Origin: a virus
Length of the DNA: 49,017 nucleotides
IMG/VR virus record: IMGVR_UViG_3300035670_000328
Coordinates: 1-49,017 of that record
Strand: one strand, 5' to 3'
The position numbers and the translations under genes are program-made. Shown piece by piece: positions 19,257 through 27,728 of this stretch (position 1 is its first letter; every line of letters begins with the position of its first letter). The notes under the pieces were generated by a model. That model was not told the DNA's origin. It worked only from the letters and a program-made list of their open reading frames with translations, and made no database searches.

Positions 19257-20084
19257 TTACTTTTTCTTCGACCACTTCTTGATAACATCCGACACATCTG
19301 CAGGCTGACCGGCTTCGACCTTGTCAGATTTACGCAAGACGGGTTCCGGAATCTCAGTCGATTCACTCTCATCGGCTTGGTAGACCGTGAGCTTGACCGC
19401 GCTCTCCGCCGCTGAAGACTTAGCCTGCGCGTCAATAACTGACAGCATATCGTCGTCAATGGCAGAGACTGGCGAGAACATCACCTTCGGTACAGGCGAC
19501 TTCGTGTCGAACTGCATCTTAGTGACCACGTGCTTCGCACTGATGTTGTTGTTCGCCAGATACTGGCAGTAGGCACGGAAGCCCCACTTGCCTGCATCTT
19601 CTTTGGCAAACGCCGAGGTAGCCGGTAACACCAACTGCATGACATCACCGCTTGGGTCATTCGGTAACACCACCGCTGTACGCCACGACATGCGGCACGC
19701 TGCACCCCCACCCATACCAGACCCTTTGACGGACCATTGGCAGGTATCGCAAGAAGAAGCTTGCGGGTTTTTCACCTCTGGATCTGGGGTCTTGGAGTCT
19801 GACGACCAGCACGCAGGGGCAACTCGCTCACCTTCCTTGTAAGCGCCCGTGTAGTACGTACGGCTCGGGTCCGGAGCCATCTTGACGAAGACCACGTTCA
19901 TGTGGCGATCCTCAATAGCTGCAACTTCCTTGCCGCCAACATACTTACGGAACACGCCGCCTTTGATGGAGATGCGCTTGCTCCCACCACCGCCACCGGA
20001 TCGACCGGCAACTGCACGGGTTTCGTCGTCTACTCCAACCTTGGCGAGGCTGTTCTTGATACTCAGAATTAAATCGGTACTCAT
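19257..20084 (-). CDS. Candidate ssDNA-binding / replication protein
   Basis: 275 residues, of a family common in uncultured aquatic phages. After a Gly-rich linker (RSGGGGGSKRISIKGGVF), residues ~30-200 form a beta-rich core with four conserved cysteines (ACWSS; SCDTC; ACRMSW), consistent with a zinc site. The C-terminal 75 residues are charged and flexible, ending in basic KKWSKKK rather than the acidic tip of bacterial SSB. Position between the HTH protein and a coiled-coil protein in the replication block suggests a single-strand DNA-binding protein. The function is an inference from context and remembered family resemblance. Confidence 0.6.
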   Translation of the reverse strand: MSTDLILSIKNSLAKVGVDDETRAVAGRSGGGGGSKRISIKGGVFRKYVGGKEVAAIEDRHMNVVFVKMAPDPSRTYYTGAYKEGERVAPACWSSDSKTPDPEVKNPQASSCDTCQWSVKGSGMGGGAACRMSWRTAVVLPNDPSGDVMQLVLPATSAFAKEDAGKWGFRAYCQYLANNNISAKHVVTKMQFDTKSPVPKVMFSPVSAIDDDMLSVIDAQAKSSAAESAVKLTVYQADESESTEIPEPVLRKSDKVEAGQPADVSDVIKKWSKKK

Positions 20085-20097
20085 AACTAAACTCCTA

Positions 20098-20496
20098 CTA
20101 ACTTGCTTTGCGGACTGTGATGCCGAATTCGCGCATCACGTTAACACCGGGGGGAAGCCCTTGGCCCTGAATGTCGACCATATGCTCCCTGAAGTTACCC
20201 TGATGTATACGACGCTCAAGAAGCTCCACAGCCTCGTTCTCAAGCACGTAATTCTTGAAGTTATCCCAGTCAGTGCAGTAAAAGCGCTCATTGACTTTAC
20301 GCATCACAGTGCCGACCGAAGTCTTAATGCTGTCTGCTCCGACCTCATTACAAATCTCCAACATGGTCTGTTCAATCTTTTCCATGTCGGTCTTCAGCTT
20401 GCCATCAGCTTCTTCGTATTCTTCTTTGAGCTTAGCTCGTTCATTACGAAGCGCGATGTACGCCCCCACTAATTCTTCCGTATTGTACTTACTCAT
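20098..20496 (-). CDS. Coiled-coil phage protein, function unknown
   Basis: 132 residues. The N-terminal half is a long charged helix (IALRNERAKLKEEYEEADGKLKTDMEKIEQTMLEIC) that should form a coiled coil. The second half (VGADSIKTSVGTVMRKVNERFYCTDWDNF... then GLPPGVNVMREFGITVRKAS) is a conserved beta-containing domain found in small phage proteins near replication genes. Its start overlaps the helicase stop by 8 bases, so the two are translationally coupled. It may be a recombination or replication accessory protein; no catalytic motif is seen. Confidence 0.6.
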   Translation of the reverse strand: MSKYNTEELVGAYIALRNERAKLKEEYEEADGKLKTDMEKIEQTMLEICNEVGADSIKTSVGTVMRKVNERFYCTDWDNFKNYVLENEAVELLERRIHQGNFREHMVDIQGQGLPPGVNVMREFGITVRKAS

Positions 20497-22072
20497 TGCT
20501 TTCTAACTCCTGTTTATACAAATCAACTAACTGTTGGTGACTATCAACTTTACCTTGCAGCATCTGATACATCTTCTTCTCTACATCCGATCCTTCTAAA
20601 TGAACCACTGTCATCCTGTTCTTTTGCCCCACTCGATCAATGCGAGCAATACATTGCAAGTATGTCTCGACACTCATCACGGGCGACCAGAACACCACTG
20701 TGTCAGCCGCTGTCAAAGTAATCCCATGTGACGCTGCTTGAGGTTGTATGACCAGCACCCGAGGATGCTGCTGCGTTTGAAATCTTTGAATGATGTCAGC
20801 ACGCTTTGTTGGCGATACCGACCCTTGAATGATTTCATTGCTATAACCCCGCTTCGTCAAATGTTCCGACACAACATCGATAGTATGCGTGTACGGAATG
20901 AATACTACAACCTTATTTGTAGTTTCATCAAGTACTTCTTCAAGAGCATTTAAACGCGGAGAAATGTCAAACTCTACGACCTCATGGTTGTCGGTATACA
21001 CCGCGCCGCCTGATATTTGTAACAGTTTATTAAGCGCAGCGGCAGCATTGACTGCTGTGATTTGTTCCCCAGCAGCTTGTATAAGTAATTGACTAACAAG
21101 CCTTTTATAGTACGCCGTAACTTGTGTGGTGAGTGGCACGACACGGGTCTGATGTGTCACATCAGGGAGGTCAAGGCACTCTGCCTTCGTAAAGCGTATC
21201 GCCGGTTGCAGGGCATTAAAGACATCTTCCTGTGCCGTTTTCTTTGGGACCCACTTAAACCGTGTGACTTGATGCATGACCTTGTCGCGCCACGCTGTCA
21301 TAAACTTCGGGATTCGATACGGGCTAACCAACTTAGCTAACCCAAACGCATCGACCGGAGACTGTGAAGCCGGTGTACCGGTCATCATCCAAAGCCACGT
21401 GTGAGGCTGGATCAACTTAGCGAGTGTCTTCCATCGACGGGTGCTGGTGGTCTTATAAGCGTTGGCTTCATCGATGATAATCAAATCATAATTCGCAGCC
21501 TGTAGTTCGTTCAGCATGACATGCGTACCATCGTAGTTAATGATGGTGAAGTCATAATTGTTCTTAATGATTTTCTTACGTCTGTCTTGCGGACCGTACG
21601 CCACGCCGCAGCTTCGATGCATTGCGGTCTTCAAAACGTCGGACTGCCACGCGGAGTGCATGATTGAAAGTGGGCATATCACCAGCACTTTCTTAATCAC
21701 TTCAAGATTCATAAGGTAATCTGCAGCCCATATCGCCGCAGAAGTCTTGCCGGTTCCCGCTTCGTTAAAACAAAACGCCCGCTGTCTTATCGATAAGAAT
21801 GCAGCGGTATCTCTTTGATGGCTGAAAGGTTTATAGATACCGGGCCATTTGTAATCCCGAAGTATGGGCGATGGAATTTTTAGTCCGGTCAAAGAAACCG
21901 CATCACAGATCTGCGCGAGGCGCTGCGCTTCTTCTTGCCCCCAGTACAAGAGCAACTCGGTGTTATCGCTTTGAGCTTTGTGGACTTCGCACTTGTCGAT
22001 GCAAGAATAAACATCGTGGGCGAGGCGAGTGGGCAGCGTAAACTGCAGAACAGAATCATCAATAATTTGCAT
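20489..22072 (-). CDS. SNF2-type superfamily II DNA helicase
   Basis: 527 residues with the ordered helicase motifs: GTGKT Walker A (106-110), DEAN Walker B (201-204), TGTP motif III (231-234), FIPYTH-type motif IV, and ARIDRVGQ motif VI near 486-493 as in Swi2/Snf2 enzymes. These proteins translocate on double-stranded DNA using ATP. In phages they often sit beside the primase and polymerase and may help replication restart or recombination. The start at 22072 is preceded by GGAG at good spacing. A hairpin and a folded intergenic segment lie immediately upstream. Confidence 0.9.
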   Translation of the reverse strand: MQIIDDSVLQFTLPTRLAHDVYSCIDKCEVHKAQSDNTELLLYWGQEEAQRLAQICDAVSLTGLKIPSPILRDYKWPGIYKPFSHQRDTAAFLSIRQRAFCFNEAGTGKTSAAIWAADYLMNLEVIKKVLVICPLSIMHSAWQSDVLKTAMHRSCGVAYGPQDRRKKIIKNNYDFTIINYDGTHVMLNELQAANYDLIIIDEANAYKTTSTRRWKTLAKLIQPHTWLWMMTGTPASQSPVDAFGLAKLVSPYRIPKFMTAWRDKVMHQVTRFKWVPKKTAQEDVFNALQPAIRFTKAECLDLPDVTHQTRVVPLTTQVTAYYKRLVSQLLIQAAGEQITAVNAAAALNKLLQISGGAVYTDNHEVVEFDISPRLNALEEVLDETTNKVVVFIPYTHTIDVVSEHLTKRGYSNEIIQGSVSPTKRADIIQRFQTQQHPRVLVIQPQAASHGITLTAADTVVFWSPVMSVETYLQCIARIDRVGQKNRMTVVHLEGSDVEKKMYQMLQGKVDSHQQLVDLYKQELESNE

Positions 22073-22157
22073 AACTACTCCGTTTACTAAGACCCCTTAC
22101 GGGGGTTAGTCGGCTAGCGCACAGTTTGGAAAAGCAATAAAGCTAACTGTCACTAGC

Positions 22158-22232
22158 AGGCATGGTTATAGCGGCTATCAGATCCGCTCGGGCTAAGTGG
22201 GGTGAGAAGCCCGGTCCTCCACACTCATGCCT
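22158..22232. other. Folded intergenic element with possible pseudoknot
   Basis: Non-coding 75-base stretch between the HNH-like gene and the SNF2 helicase. Closing stem 158-164/226-232 (AGGCATG/CATGCCT) is perfect. Inside lie stem 170-174/184-188 (AGCGG/CCGCT), then directly stem 189-194/208-213 (CGGGCT/AGCCCG). The loop of the last, 197-202 (GTGGGG), can pair with 217-222 (CTCCAC), making a pseudoknot. (Offsets are from 22000.) The pseudoknot pair 201/218 and a P1 extension are G-U only if the + strand is the RNA. As a - strand leader it would precede the helicase, followed by a weak hairpin with a T-rich tail. It matches no RNA family I can recognise; tRNA was considered and rejected. Confidence 0.35.
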
Positions 22233-22240
22233 TGTGGGGA

Positions 22241-22528
22241 TTACGCTTTCACCGCTCCCGAGGATGTTCGTTTAAATGAGCGGTTACGGCGGACAGACTG
22301 AATAGTATACCCGTGTTTGTTAGTTCCACCTTTGGATAACGGCTTTTTGTGAGCGATATCTTTGCCCTCACGGCGATCTGCCTTGCCGTTCTTGTTGCGA
22401 TCTTTACCGGTTTTGTCGACAGCCCTACGCGCACGTTGCCGCTCCATGCGATCCGCATGTTCTCCGCGAGCCTTCTGTTGCTGGTACTCTTTCTTGTAGG
22501 GTCTTGGCTTGTTGACGTAAGGCATCAT
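22241..22528 (-). CDS. Small basic HNH-like protein
   Basis: 95 residues, very basic. The N-terminus is MPYVNKPRPYKKEY followed by a charged helix. The C-terminal part has HKKPLSKGGTNKHGYTIQS, then NRSFKR, resembling the H-x-PLS-x-GG-x-N...N core of HNH nucleases, but it lacks zinc cysteines. It may be a minimal HNH nuclease or a DNA-binding derivative. The start ATG at 22528 overlaps the stop of the RecB-like gene (ATGA) and has AAGGTG upstream; the next codon is also ATG. Similar proteins follow RecB-like nucleases in related phages, so a joint DNA-processing role is plausible. Confidence 0.65.
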   Translation of the reverse strand: MMPYVNKPRPYKKEYQQQKARGEHADRMERQRARRAVDKTGKDRNKNGKADRREGKDIAHKKPLSKGGTNKHGYTIQSVRRNRSFKRTSSGAVKA

Positions 22529-23178
22529 CGCACCTTGTTAAATTGACAGGTTGTTACCGGACACCACCCGCATAGCGGAGTAGGGTTCTCGGGCCATCGG
22601 TCATTATCATACGACATCTTCAATCGTTCCAAATCAGGTAAAAAATCTTTCCAAAGTTCCTCTGACTGATCGCGAGTGTACTCTTCGTTAATGAACACAT
22701 TGTGCGCGACAAACAGTAGTCCTGCCTTGATGTTCTGCACCGTAGGGAAATGCGCGTATGTCATCAATGACATAAGTTTTAACTGCTTCACATCCGGATA
22801 CTTCGCACTACCTGTCTTGTAGTCCACGATGTGCGCTGTGTCCCCTCCTACCACTAGTAGATCCACAATACCTCTTACCCAGTAATCGTCTGCTCCAAAT
22901 TTACAAGGCTCCAAATCCATATTTAACGCCATGCGATATTCCGGATAACGCTCTCCCTCAATCTCTAGTAGCGCATCCAGCATGGGTTGGTACCGCTCGT
23001 AGTTCTTCTCCAGCGGCCTGTTATCAGTAACGTAATCCTCCAGTGCCTTATGCACTGTCAACCCGTATAGCATCTGCTGCGTCGGGTGCTTCTTAAAATT
23101 CTTAGCGACTTTGACTTCGTAGTACTGCCTTGGGCAAGTCACGTAGTCCTTCAGACTGCTGAAACTCCACTTGATCAC
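22525..23178 (-). CDS. RecB/Cas4-like PD-(D/E)XK exonuclease
   Basis: 217 residues. Features in order: SFSSLKDYVTCPRQYY with Cys15; GLTVHKALEDYV; VRGIVDLLVV and HIVDYKTG (the catalytic D...D-x-K core, around 102-122); QLKLMSLMTYA; and a C-terminal CGWCPVTTC. The N-terminal cysteine plus the C-terminal cysteines match the iron-sulfur cluster layout of Cas4/AddB-type nucleases. It should degrade DNA ends during replication or recombination. It begins with GTG overlapping the previous stop (GTGA) and is coupled to the HNH-like gene downstream. Confidence 0.85.
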   Translation of the reverse strand: MIKWSFSSLKDYVTCPRQYYEVKVAKNFKKHPTQQMLYGLTVHKALEDYVTDNRPLEKNYERYQPMLDALLEIEGERYPEYRMALNMDLEPCKFGADDYWVRGIVDLLVVGGDTAHIVDYKTGSAKYPDVKQLKLMSLMTYAHFPTVQNIKAGLLFVAHNVFINEEYTRDQSEELWKDFLPDLERLKMSYDNDRWPENPTPLCGWCPVTTCQFNKVR

Positions 23179-23402
23179 TCAACGATCTCCACTTCACTTT
23201 CAGTTACCACGGCGACCCGTGCCCCGCAGGAAAGTAAAGGTTTGTCGTTGCCTGAGTACACCACTTCGGAAGGACCCAGAATCTTTACCCGCCTACAATA
23301 GGTGTTCTTTTTGCCCTGCTTCACGGTGATGACGGGATCGTCTGCGCCGGTCTTCTTGTTCGACCGAATCACGTGCTGGTTCACGTGGATGTACGTCTTC
23401 AT
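23175..23402 (-). CDS. Small conserved phage protein next to DNA polymerase
   Basis: 75 residues from the ATG at 23402, chosen because it forms an ATGA overlap with the polymerase stop; a start two codons earlier is possible. The sequence (KTYIHVNQHVIRSNKK; ITVKQGKKNTYCRRVKILGP; PLLSCGARVAVVTE) is mostly beta and basic. It belongs to a small family repeatedly found beside family A polymerases in uncultured phages. The function is unknown; a polymerase accessory or DNA-binding role would fit the position (inference). Confidence 0.65.
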   Translation of the reverse strand: MKTYIHVNQHVIRSNKKTGADDPVITVKQGKKNTYCRRVKILGPSEVVYSGNDKPLLSCGARVAVVTESEVEIVE

Positions 23403-25255
23403 CCGCAATCTCCGTACGATTCTCCGTACTTTGCTTCACAAGCCACAGGCAAATTTAAACACCAATCAGGTGGAGTAGACATAACTTTCGTTACAAAATC
23501 AATAGCTTCGTCAACTTCTTTAACGGGCACTACTAACACGGCTGCGTCATGCACTGTCAGGACGGGGCGATAGCGTTCACGGAGCTTCAGCATCTGTTCT
23601 CCCACAATGATGCGGGCTAGAGCCTGCACGACGTTCTCGACCATCGCTCCACCCCAGATGTTGACCGGTCCCTTGCGGGAGTCATACACCAGCTTGTCAT
23701 CCTCTAACCGTAAGTTGGGGTAGCGGATGTAAAGATCGTTCGGTAGCTGCACGCCTTCCGAGTCCACGTACAGCGCTTCACCTTCCCCCAAATAAAAGCC
23801 ACGTGCCGTTCCCCGCATGAGTTGATTTAAAGCACGGTCACAGTCCCGCCATAGCGCAGGAATCTTGGCGTTCTCCTGCCGGTACAGATCGACAATGCGT
23901 TTGCATTGCTCCTCGGTCAGGTCTGCTCCCGGCGGTTGAGTCTTCAGTGTGTGCTGTAGCTTGGCGGCTCCCGTGCCGTAGCCCAATCCAAGGATGCAGG
24001 TCTTACCTACGAATCGCTCTATGGGATTCGCTTTGCTGATAGGTTTCTTATATATCTTCGACGCAAAGATCGAATACACATCCTCGCCCTTGGCAAACTG
24101 CTCGACCACATCCGTCTGACCTGCCAGCCACGCCAGCACCCGCGCTTCGATCTGCGAGGAGTCACAGTTGATGACGTAGTGATCAGGTGGGGCAATGACC
24201 GAGTTCTTCAGCGCCTTCTTTTTCTTATCTCTTGATGGAAGGTTCTGTAGGTTGACCGAGTCCATCCCCGACCAACGCCCCGTATGAGCGCCGTAATACT
24301 TGAGCGGAATAGGTAACCGACCACGATTCCTGCCACGAATCCTAATAAAGCGTTCAATTCTGCTTTCCTCCAGTGTTGATTTAGTACCCAGACGCACCGC
24401 GCACAGTTGTTGGATCAGAGGGTCCTCACTGTTCTGCAGTGCAATAAACCCTTCGTCGTTTTTGGCAAACGCAAACGTCTCCTTGCCGGTCCTTGCGCTA
24501 ACCTTCGTCGGCGGACTGACCCCAAAACTTTTTAGGACCTTGGCGAACTGCGGGTTGCTGCAAAGCTTCTTACGGACCTCTTCCTCATCGGTAGCATTTA
24601 AATCCTTCATCAGCCCTTGTAAAAGTGTTGACTTTTCTCTTTTGATTTCTTCCAGCCGATCTGTTAGCAACCCGTCGTCAATCCGCAACAAAGGATCGGT
24701 GTACATTCGGAGGGTGAGATCAATAAGGTCAAGCTCTGACTGTGGGAAATCCCCGGCAGCAAAGGTAGAGAACAAACGATAAGTAAGGTCAACGTCGTTA
24801 ACACAATACTTGCCGTACCGATCCAACTCATCAGGCGTGAAGTCACACCGTCGCTTACCCACTGCATCGCCAACCTCTGTTCCTTTCTGACCTAACTGGT
24901 ATCTCTCCACCAAAGCGGCTAACGATCCGCCCGCATCCACGCCGTGCTTAGCCCGTGCCATACAGAGCGTATCAAAGTAATAGGCGGGGATGATGTCGAA
25001 CGTCCAAGCTAGGATCGCTCCGTCGAACTGAGTGTTGTGACAGAGCAATGCAGAGTTCTTCCAATCAACTTGGTTTAGCCACGCCTTGATTTCATCGTGA
25101 GTCCCACTGAACCACTGCGTCGGATCGTCATCGATCTTCATGCCCACGCCAATCACTTCAAAGCGAGAGTCACGGATGTACTCCTCAGTAGTCATCCTAC
25201 TCAAACTAAAATCTTTGGCGTAATACGTCTCAAAATCCAACGTCACAAAACTCAC
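23399..25255 (-). CDS. Family A DNA polymerase with 3'-5' exonuclease
   Basis: 618 residues from the GTG at 25255, which overlaps the previous stop (GTGA). A longer form from 25300 would overlap the neighbour by 49 bases. The N-terminal proofreading exonuclease shows LDFETYY (D-x-E) at the start and NDVDLTYRLF further in. The polymerase domain shows motif A INCDSSQIEARVLAW near 365, motif B GKTCILGLGYGTG near 420, and motif C VHDAAVLV near 565. This is the replicative polymerase of the phage. The motif A residue after D is Ser. It belongs to the leftward replication chain with RecB-like and helicase genes downstream. Confidence 0.93.
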   Translation of the reverse strand: MSFVTLDFETYYAKDFSLSRMTTEEYIRDSRFEVIGVGMKIDDDPTQWFSGTHDEIKAWLNQVDWKNSALLCHNTQFDGAILAWTFDIIPAYYFDTLCMARAKHGVDAGGSLAALVERYQLGQKGTEVGDAVGKRRCDFTPDELDRYGKYCVNDVDLTYRLFSTFAAGDFPQSELDLIDLTLRMYTDPLLRIDDGLLTDRLEEIKREKSTLLQGLMKDLNATDEEEVRKKLCSNPQFAKVLKSFGVSPPTKVSARTGKETFAFAKNDEGFIALQNSEDPLIQQLCAVRLGTKSTLEESRIERFIRIRGRNRGRLPIPLKYYGAHTGRWSGMDSVNLQNLPSRDKKKKALKNSVIAPPDHYVINCDSSQIEARVLAWLAGQTDVVEQFAKGEDVYSIFASKIYKKPISKANPIERFVGKTCILGLGYGTGAAKLQHTLKTQPPGADLTEEQCKRIVDLYRQENAKIPALWRDCDRALNQLMRGTARGFYLGEGEALYVDSEGVQLPNDLYIRYPNLRLEDDKLVYDSRKGPVNIWGGAMVENVVQALARIIVGEQMLKLRERYRPVLTVHDAAVLVVPVKEVDEAIDFVTKVMSTPPDWCLNLPVACEAKYGESYGDCG

Positions 25256-25794
25256 TGATCCACACTCCACACTTCGGTCTGCCTTTTGAGGCGAGGCCAC
25301 TCGGACTTCGTGATGAACGATTTGTCCTGCACCAACACATGATTGGTAGGCTGCGCCGTGTAACGACCGTTGTCTAACTGAATGAAATAAAACTCTTTGG
25401 ACTGTTCTGGTTCCAAACTAAACCCATCCAACATCGGAATGGCGGTAAAAAGATAAACTCCACGATGCTCTGCCTTCGACCGTAATCGAACGATGACAGG
25501 CACACCTTCCAAGAACGGATACTCCACCATGCTGAAATCATGTCCGTAGCAGTCCCACGTTTGAGCCTGATCTGTAGTCCACTCCACCGTGTCGGTCTTA
25601 TGGGCTAGTCGATGCAGCGGGACGTTGCGGTACACCGCTCCACATTCGAGCATCACATGACAGCCCCACGTGCGACCCGGATGACTGACCAAACCAAACC
25701 ACGCGACACGCTCCCACCCCTCATTGCCAAACGTTTCAGGCTGCACAAAACAGTATCGATGACGTAGTAACGGACCTGCTCCTGAATAAATCAT
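25252..25794 (-). CDS. Conserved phage protein of unknown function
   Basis: 180 residues, rich in Trp, His and Tyr. Notable stretches: LLRHRYCFVQPE, VAWFGLVSHPGRTWGCHVMLE, VYRNVPLHRLAH, and a C-terminal YTAQPTNHVLV. The pattern looks like a compact beta-rich enzyme or binding domain, but no catalytic signature is certain. The ATG at 25794 overlaps the upstream stop, and its own TGA overlaps the polymerase GTG start, so it is translationally coupled on both sides. Related phages carry a similar gene near the polymerase, suggesting a replication-linked role. Confidence 0.6.
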   Translation of the reverse strand: MIYSGAGPLLRHRYCFVQPETFGNEGWERVAWFGLVSHPGRTWGCHVMLECGAVYRNVPLHRLAHKTDTVEWTTDQAQTWDCYGHDFSMVEYPFLEGVPVIVRLRSKAEHRGVYLFTAIPMLDGFSLEPEQSKEFYFIQLDNGRYTAQPTNHVLVQDKSFITKSEWPRLKRQTEVWSVDQ

Positions 25795-25988
25795 TTCTTA
25801 ACTTTCTTACTCAGTCGGGCGACTTCTTTTCGCAGGTAAACAATCTCGTCATAGCAAGCCCACAAGACCCCACCTACTGTTAGAAACTTCATCTCTGTGG
25901 TTGTCCCTGTATCGTTGATCTCGTGTGGTAGATCCCTGATCAGGTCTAGTATGTCTTCTTCAGTCCCCACGTAGCTTCTCCAGTTCAC
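25791..25988 (-). CDS. Small hypothetical protein
   Basis: 65 residues, GTG start. An acidic N-terminal part (GTEEDILDLIRDLPHEIND) is followed by a helix ending in basic residues (EIVYLRKEVARLSKKVKK), probably a short coiled coil. It overlaps the upstream gene by 29 bases and the downstream one by 4. Not recognised; a small accessory protein in a tightly packed leftward operon. Confidence 0.55.
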   Translation of the reverse strand: MNWRSYVGTEEDILDLIRDLPHEINDTGTTTEMKFLTVGGVLWACYDEIVYLRKEVARLSKKVKK

Positions 25989-26187
25989 GCCTCACGTAGG
26001 AAAGTTCTGACTGAAGGGTTTTAATCTCCTGCTCCACGGTGTTGGCTTCGCGCCAGAGTCCAACGGTTCGGATGTTGGCGACGGCGGCTTCCAACTTAAT
26101 CGTCTGCGACTGTCCGTATCCCCACGGATGTTTTTCTAGCTCACGCTGCCACGACCCCGGCTCGCTTTCGTTGTCAATTGTTGCCAT
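25960..26187 (-). CDS. Small coiled-coil hypothetical protein
   Basis: 75 residues. The C-terminal half (NTVEQEIKTLQSELSYVRRELEKL) is a clear heptad coiled coil, and the N-terminus is polar (GSWQRELEKHPWGYGQSQ). It overlaps the preceding gene by 14 bases. The next gene also ends in a coiled-coil helix, so the two could pair, but nothing proves it. Confidence 0.55.
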   Translation of the reverse strand: MATIDNESEPGSWQRELEKHPWGYGQSQTIKLEAAVANIRTVGLWREANTVEQEIKTLQSELSYVRRELEKLRGD

Positions 26188-26407
26188 CTCTCATCTCCTC
26201 ACGTGTTTGCTTACGCACAAGGAACATCAGCTTCGCAATCAACATCTGTTCAGTTCTTCGGTCAGGATGAGTCGCATCGAACTCAGCAGTCAGCATCTCC
26301 ACGGTAGGCCAGTGTATGTACTCAAGCTCTCCCGCATCGTTGATCTTGCACCAGACTCGTTCTTTCTGACTGGGAACCATCAAGTATGAATCTTCTTCGT
26401 CGGTCAT
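26174..26407 (-). CDS. Small hypothetical protein
   Basis: 77 residues, acidic at the N-terminus (TDEEDSYLMVPSQKERVWCKI) and helical at the C-terminus (RTEQMLIAKLMFLVRKQTREEM). The ATG at 26407 overlaps the TAA of the glycosyltransferase gene (TAATG). No recognisable domain. Confidence 0.55.
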   Translation of the reverse strand: MTDEEDSYLMVPSQKERVWCKINDAGELEYIHWPTVEMLTAEFDATHPDRRTEQMLIAKLMFLVRKQTREEMRDGNN

Positions 26408-27087
26408 TACAGTGCTCCATAAACTTTTTTGTACATGTCAACCCATTCGTTACCATACTCAACGTCTACGTAATCTTTGAACCACGGCCCACCTCGGGTG
26501 AAGTGTACCCCAAGCGGGTTCGGCTCATCGTCCTTCGTGTACCATCCTTCCAAGTAATTGAACTTAATCGGTAGCTCACCGATATCCTCCCCTGCCCACA
26601 TCATTTGATGCAGATACATACCCATCTGATTGTTTACGTCTTCAATCTTCAGGTTGTCCTTCACACTTCTATGCCCACAATTAATCAGCATAAAGCTCGA
26701 CCAATTTTTACGGGGATACCGCGTCTGCACCTGCCCATCCATCTTCATCGTTTCCTTCGGCTCATAGTTATGCTTCACGACACAGACAGCGTAGGCAGGA
26801 TCCATGTACTGCTCGATCTCGGCAATGTCCCCTCGCCAAAGAAAGTCACAGTCCATGAAGATAGCCCAACCGGTGTATCCAGTTAGATACGGAACCAAGA
26901 AACGGGTGAAGCTAAACTCAGTGCTACTTAAGTGGTCTTTCTCCCGCCAGTACAAACCACGCTCACGCATCTCCGACTGCTTGATCGGATGGATGCCAAG
27001 CAATATGGATGACTGTCGTGCGAGGGATTCCCGACAGACTTGATACGCCGATTCTTCGCGGGGGTCATAACCGATAAAGACTTTCAC
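26407..27087 (-). CDS. GT-A fold glycosyltransferase (GT8-like)
   Basis: 226 residues. It has the nucleotide-sugar transferase layout: N-terminal VFIGYDPREESAYQVCRESL, the metal-binding D-x-D as FMDCDFLW (D79, D81), and a C-terminal VHFTRGGPWF near 197-206 comparable to the HxxGxxKPW end motif of GT8 enzymes. It should transfer a sugar from a nucleotide donor to an acceptor, perhaps cell-surface glycan, phage DNA or virion protein. GTG start overlaps the neighbouring stop (GTGA). It is one of three adjacent transferase genes. Confidence 0.8.
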   Translation of the reverse strand: MKVFIGYDPREESAYQVCRESLARQSSILLGIHPIKQSEMRERGLYWREKDHLSSTEFSFTRFLVPYLTGYTGWAIFMDCDFLWRGDIAEIEQYMDPAYAVCVVKHNYEPKETMKMDGQVQTRYPRKNWSSFMLINCGHRSVKDNLKIEDVNNQMGMYLHQMMWAGEDIGELPIKFNYLEGWYTKDDEPNPLGVHFTRGGPWFKDYVDVEYGNEWVDMYKKVYGAL

Positions 27088-27728
27088 TTACGGTTCCCCT
27101 TGTAGTGCAGGATCTTGGCATTGAACTGTTCTTGATGTTCGGGCAGACACGCATAGTCCCGTTCGTGCAGCAGCCCCATCGCTTTGTTCGGTATGCTGAG
27201 CGCGTACAACTTCAACGCTTCCTGATCGCCGTACCACTTCTTGAACTTCGGGTTCATGTGATCAAGCATCGCATACATCTCGCCCCACGCTTTCCAATCC
27301 CGAGTCACGGTGCAGCAGCCCAGATACGGATAAACTTCATCGAGGCTACGGTTCGTATACTCAGACAGATCTAAGTCTTTGAACTTCGTATTGAACAACG
27401 CTTCACGATTGAATGTTCTACGACAGAACAGAATGTGCTTGTCGCCCAGTAATTCTTCAGGGTTCAGCTTCGTCTGCACCACCATGTCGGTGTCCAGATA
27501 AAACGTCGGCCTGTCACGTACTAGGGCAGTGAATCCCGCCAAGCGCATCGCCATGATGTCTTCACGGTTGCCTTTGATATCAATGCGTTTAAATACACCC
27601 GGTATCTGCGGCGTGTCTTTGTCTGATGCCATATAAACTTCAGCATCGGGGTTGGTCTCGTAGATCGACTCCACCAAACGCTTTGGCTGAGTGATGTCTT
27701 CACCCACGTGGAAGAACGCGAATCTCAT
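27084..27728 (-). CDS. GT-A fold glycosyltransferase-like protein
   Basis: 214 residues. After a nucleotide-binding-like N-terminus, FYLDTDMVV provides the D-x-D (D79, D81) at the same position as in the next gene. It is followed by LGCCTVTRDWKAW, KWYGDQEAL and a C-terminal ILHYKGN, in the order expected for GT-A transferases. It overlaps the TPR-transferase gene by 29 bases and has GGAG upstream of its ATG. Despite the similar plan, its sequence is clearly different from the GT8-like neighbour, so the two are at most distant paralogues. Confidence 0.75.
   Translation of the reverse strand: MRFAFFHVGEDITQPKRLVESIYETNPDAEVYMASDKDTPQIPGVFKRIDIKGNREDIMAMRLAGFTALVRDRPTFYLDTDMVVQTKLNPEELLGDKHILFCRRTFNREALFNTKFKDLDLSEYTNRSLDEVYPYLGCCTVTRDWKAWGEMYAMLDHMNPKFKKWYGDQEALKLYALSIPNKAMGLLHERDYACLPEHQEQFNAKILHYKGNRK

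Noticed and set aside
22158-22232. tRNA gene
   Set aside because: The 75-base length and 7-bp closing stem fit, and an anticodon-like stem falls at the right place, but there is no T arm or TTC sequence, no D arm, no U at position 33 and no CCA; the pseudoknot fold explains it better.
25252-25300. DNA polymerase starting at 25300
   Set aside because: It would overlap the preceding gene by 49 bases, while the GTG at 25255 gives the GTGA coupling used throughout this operon.
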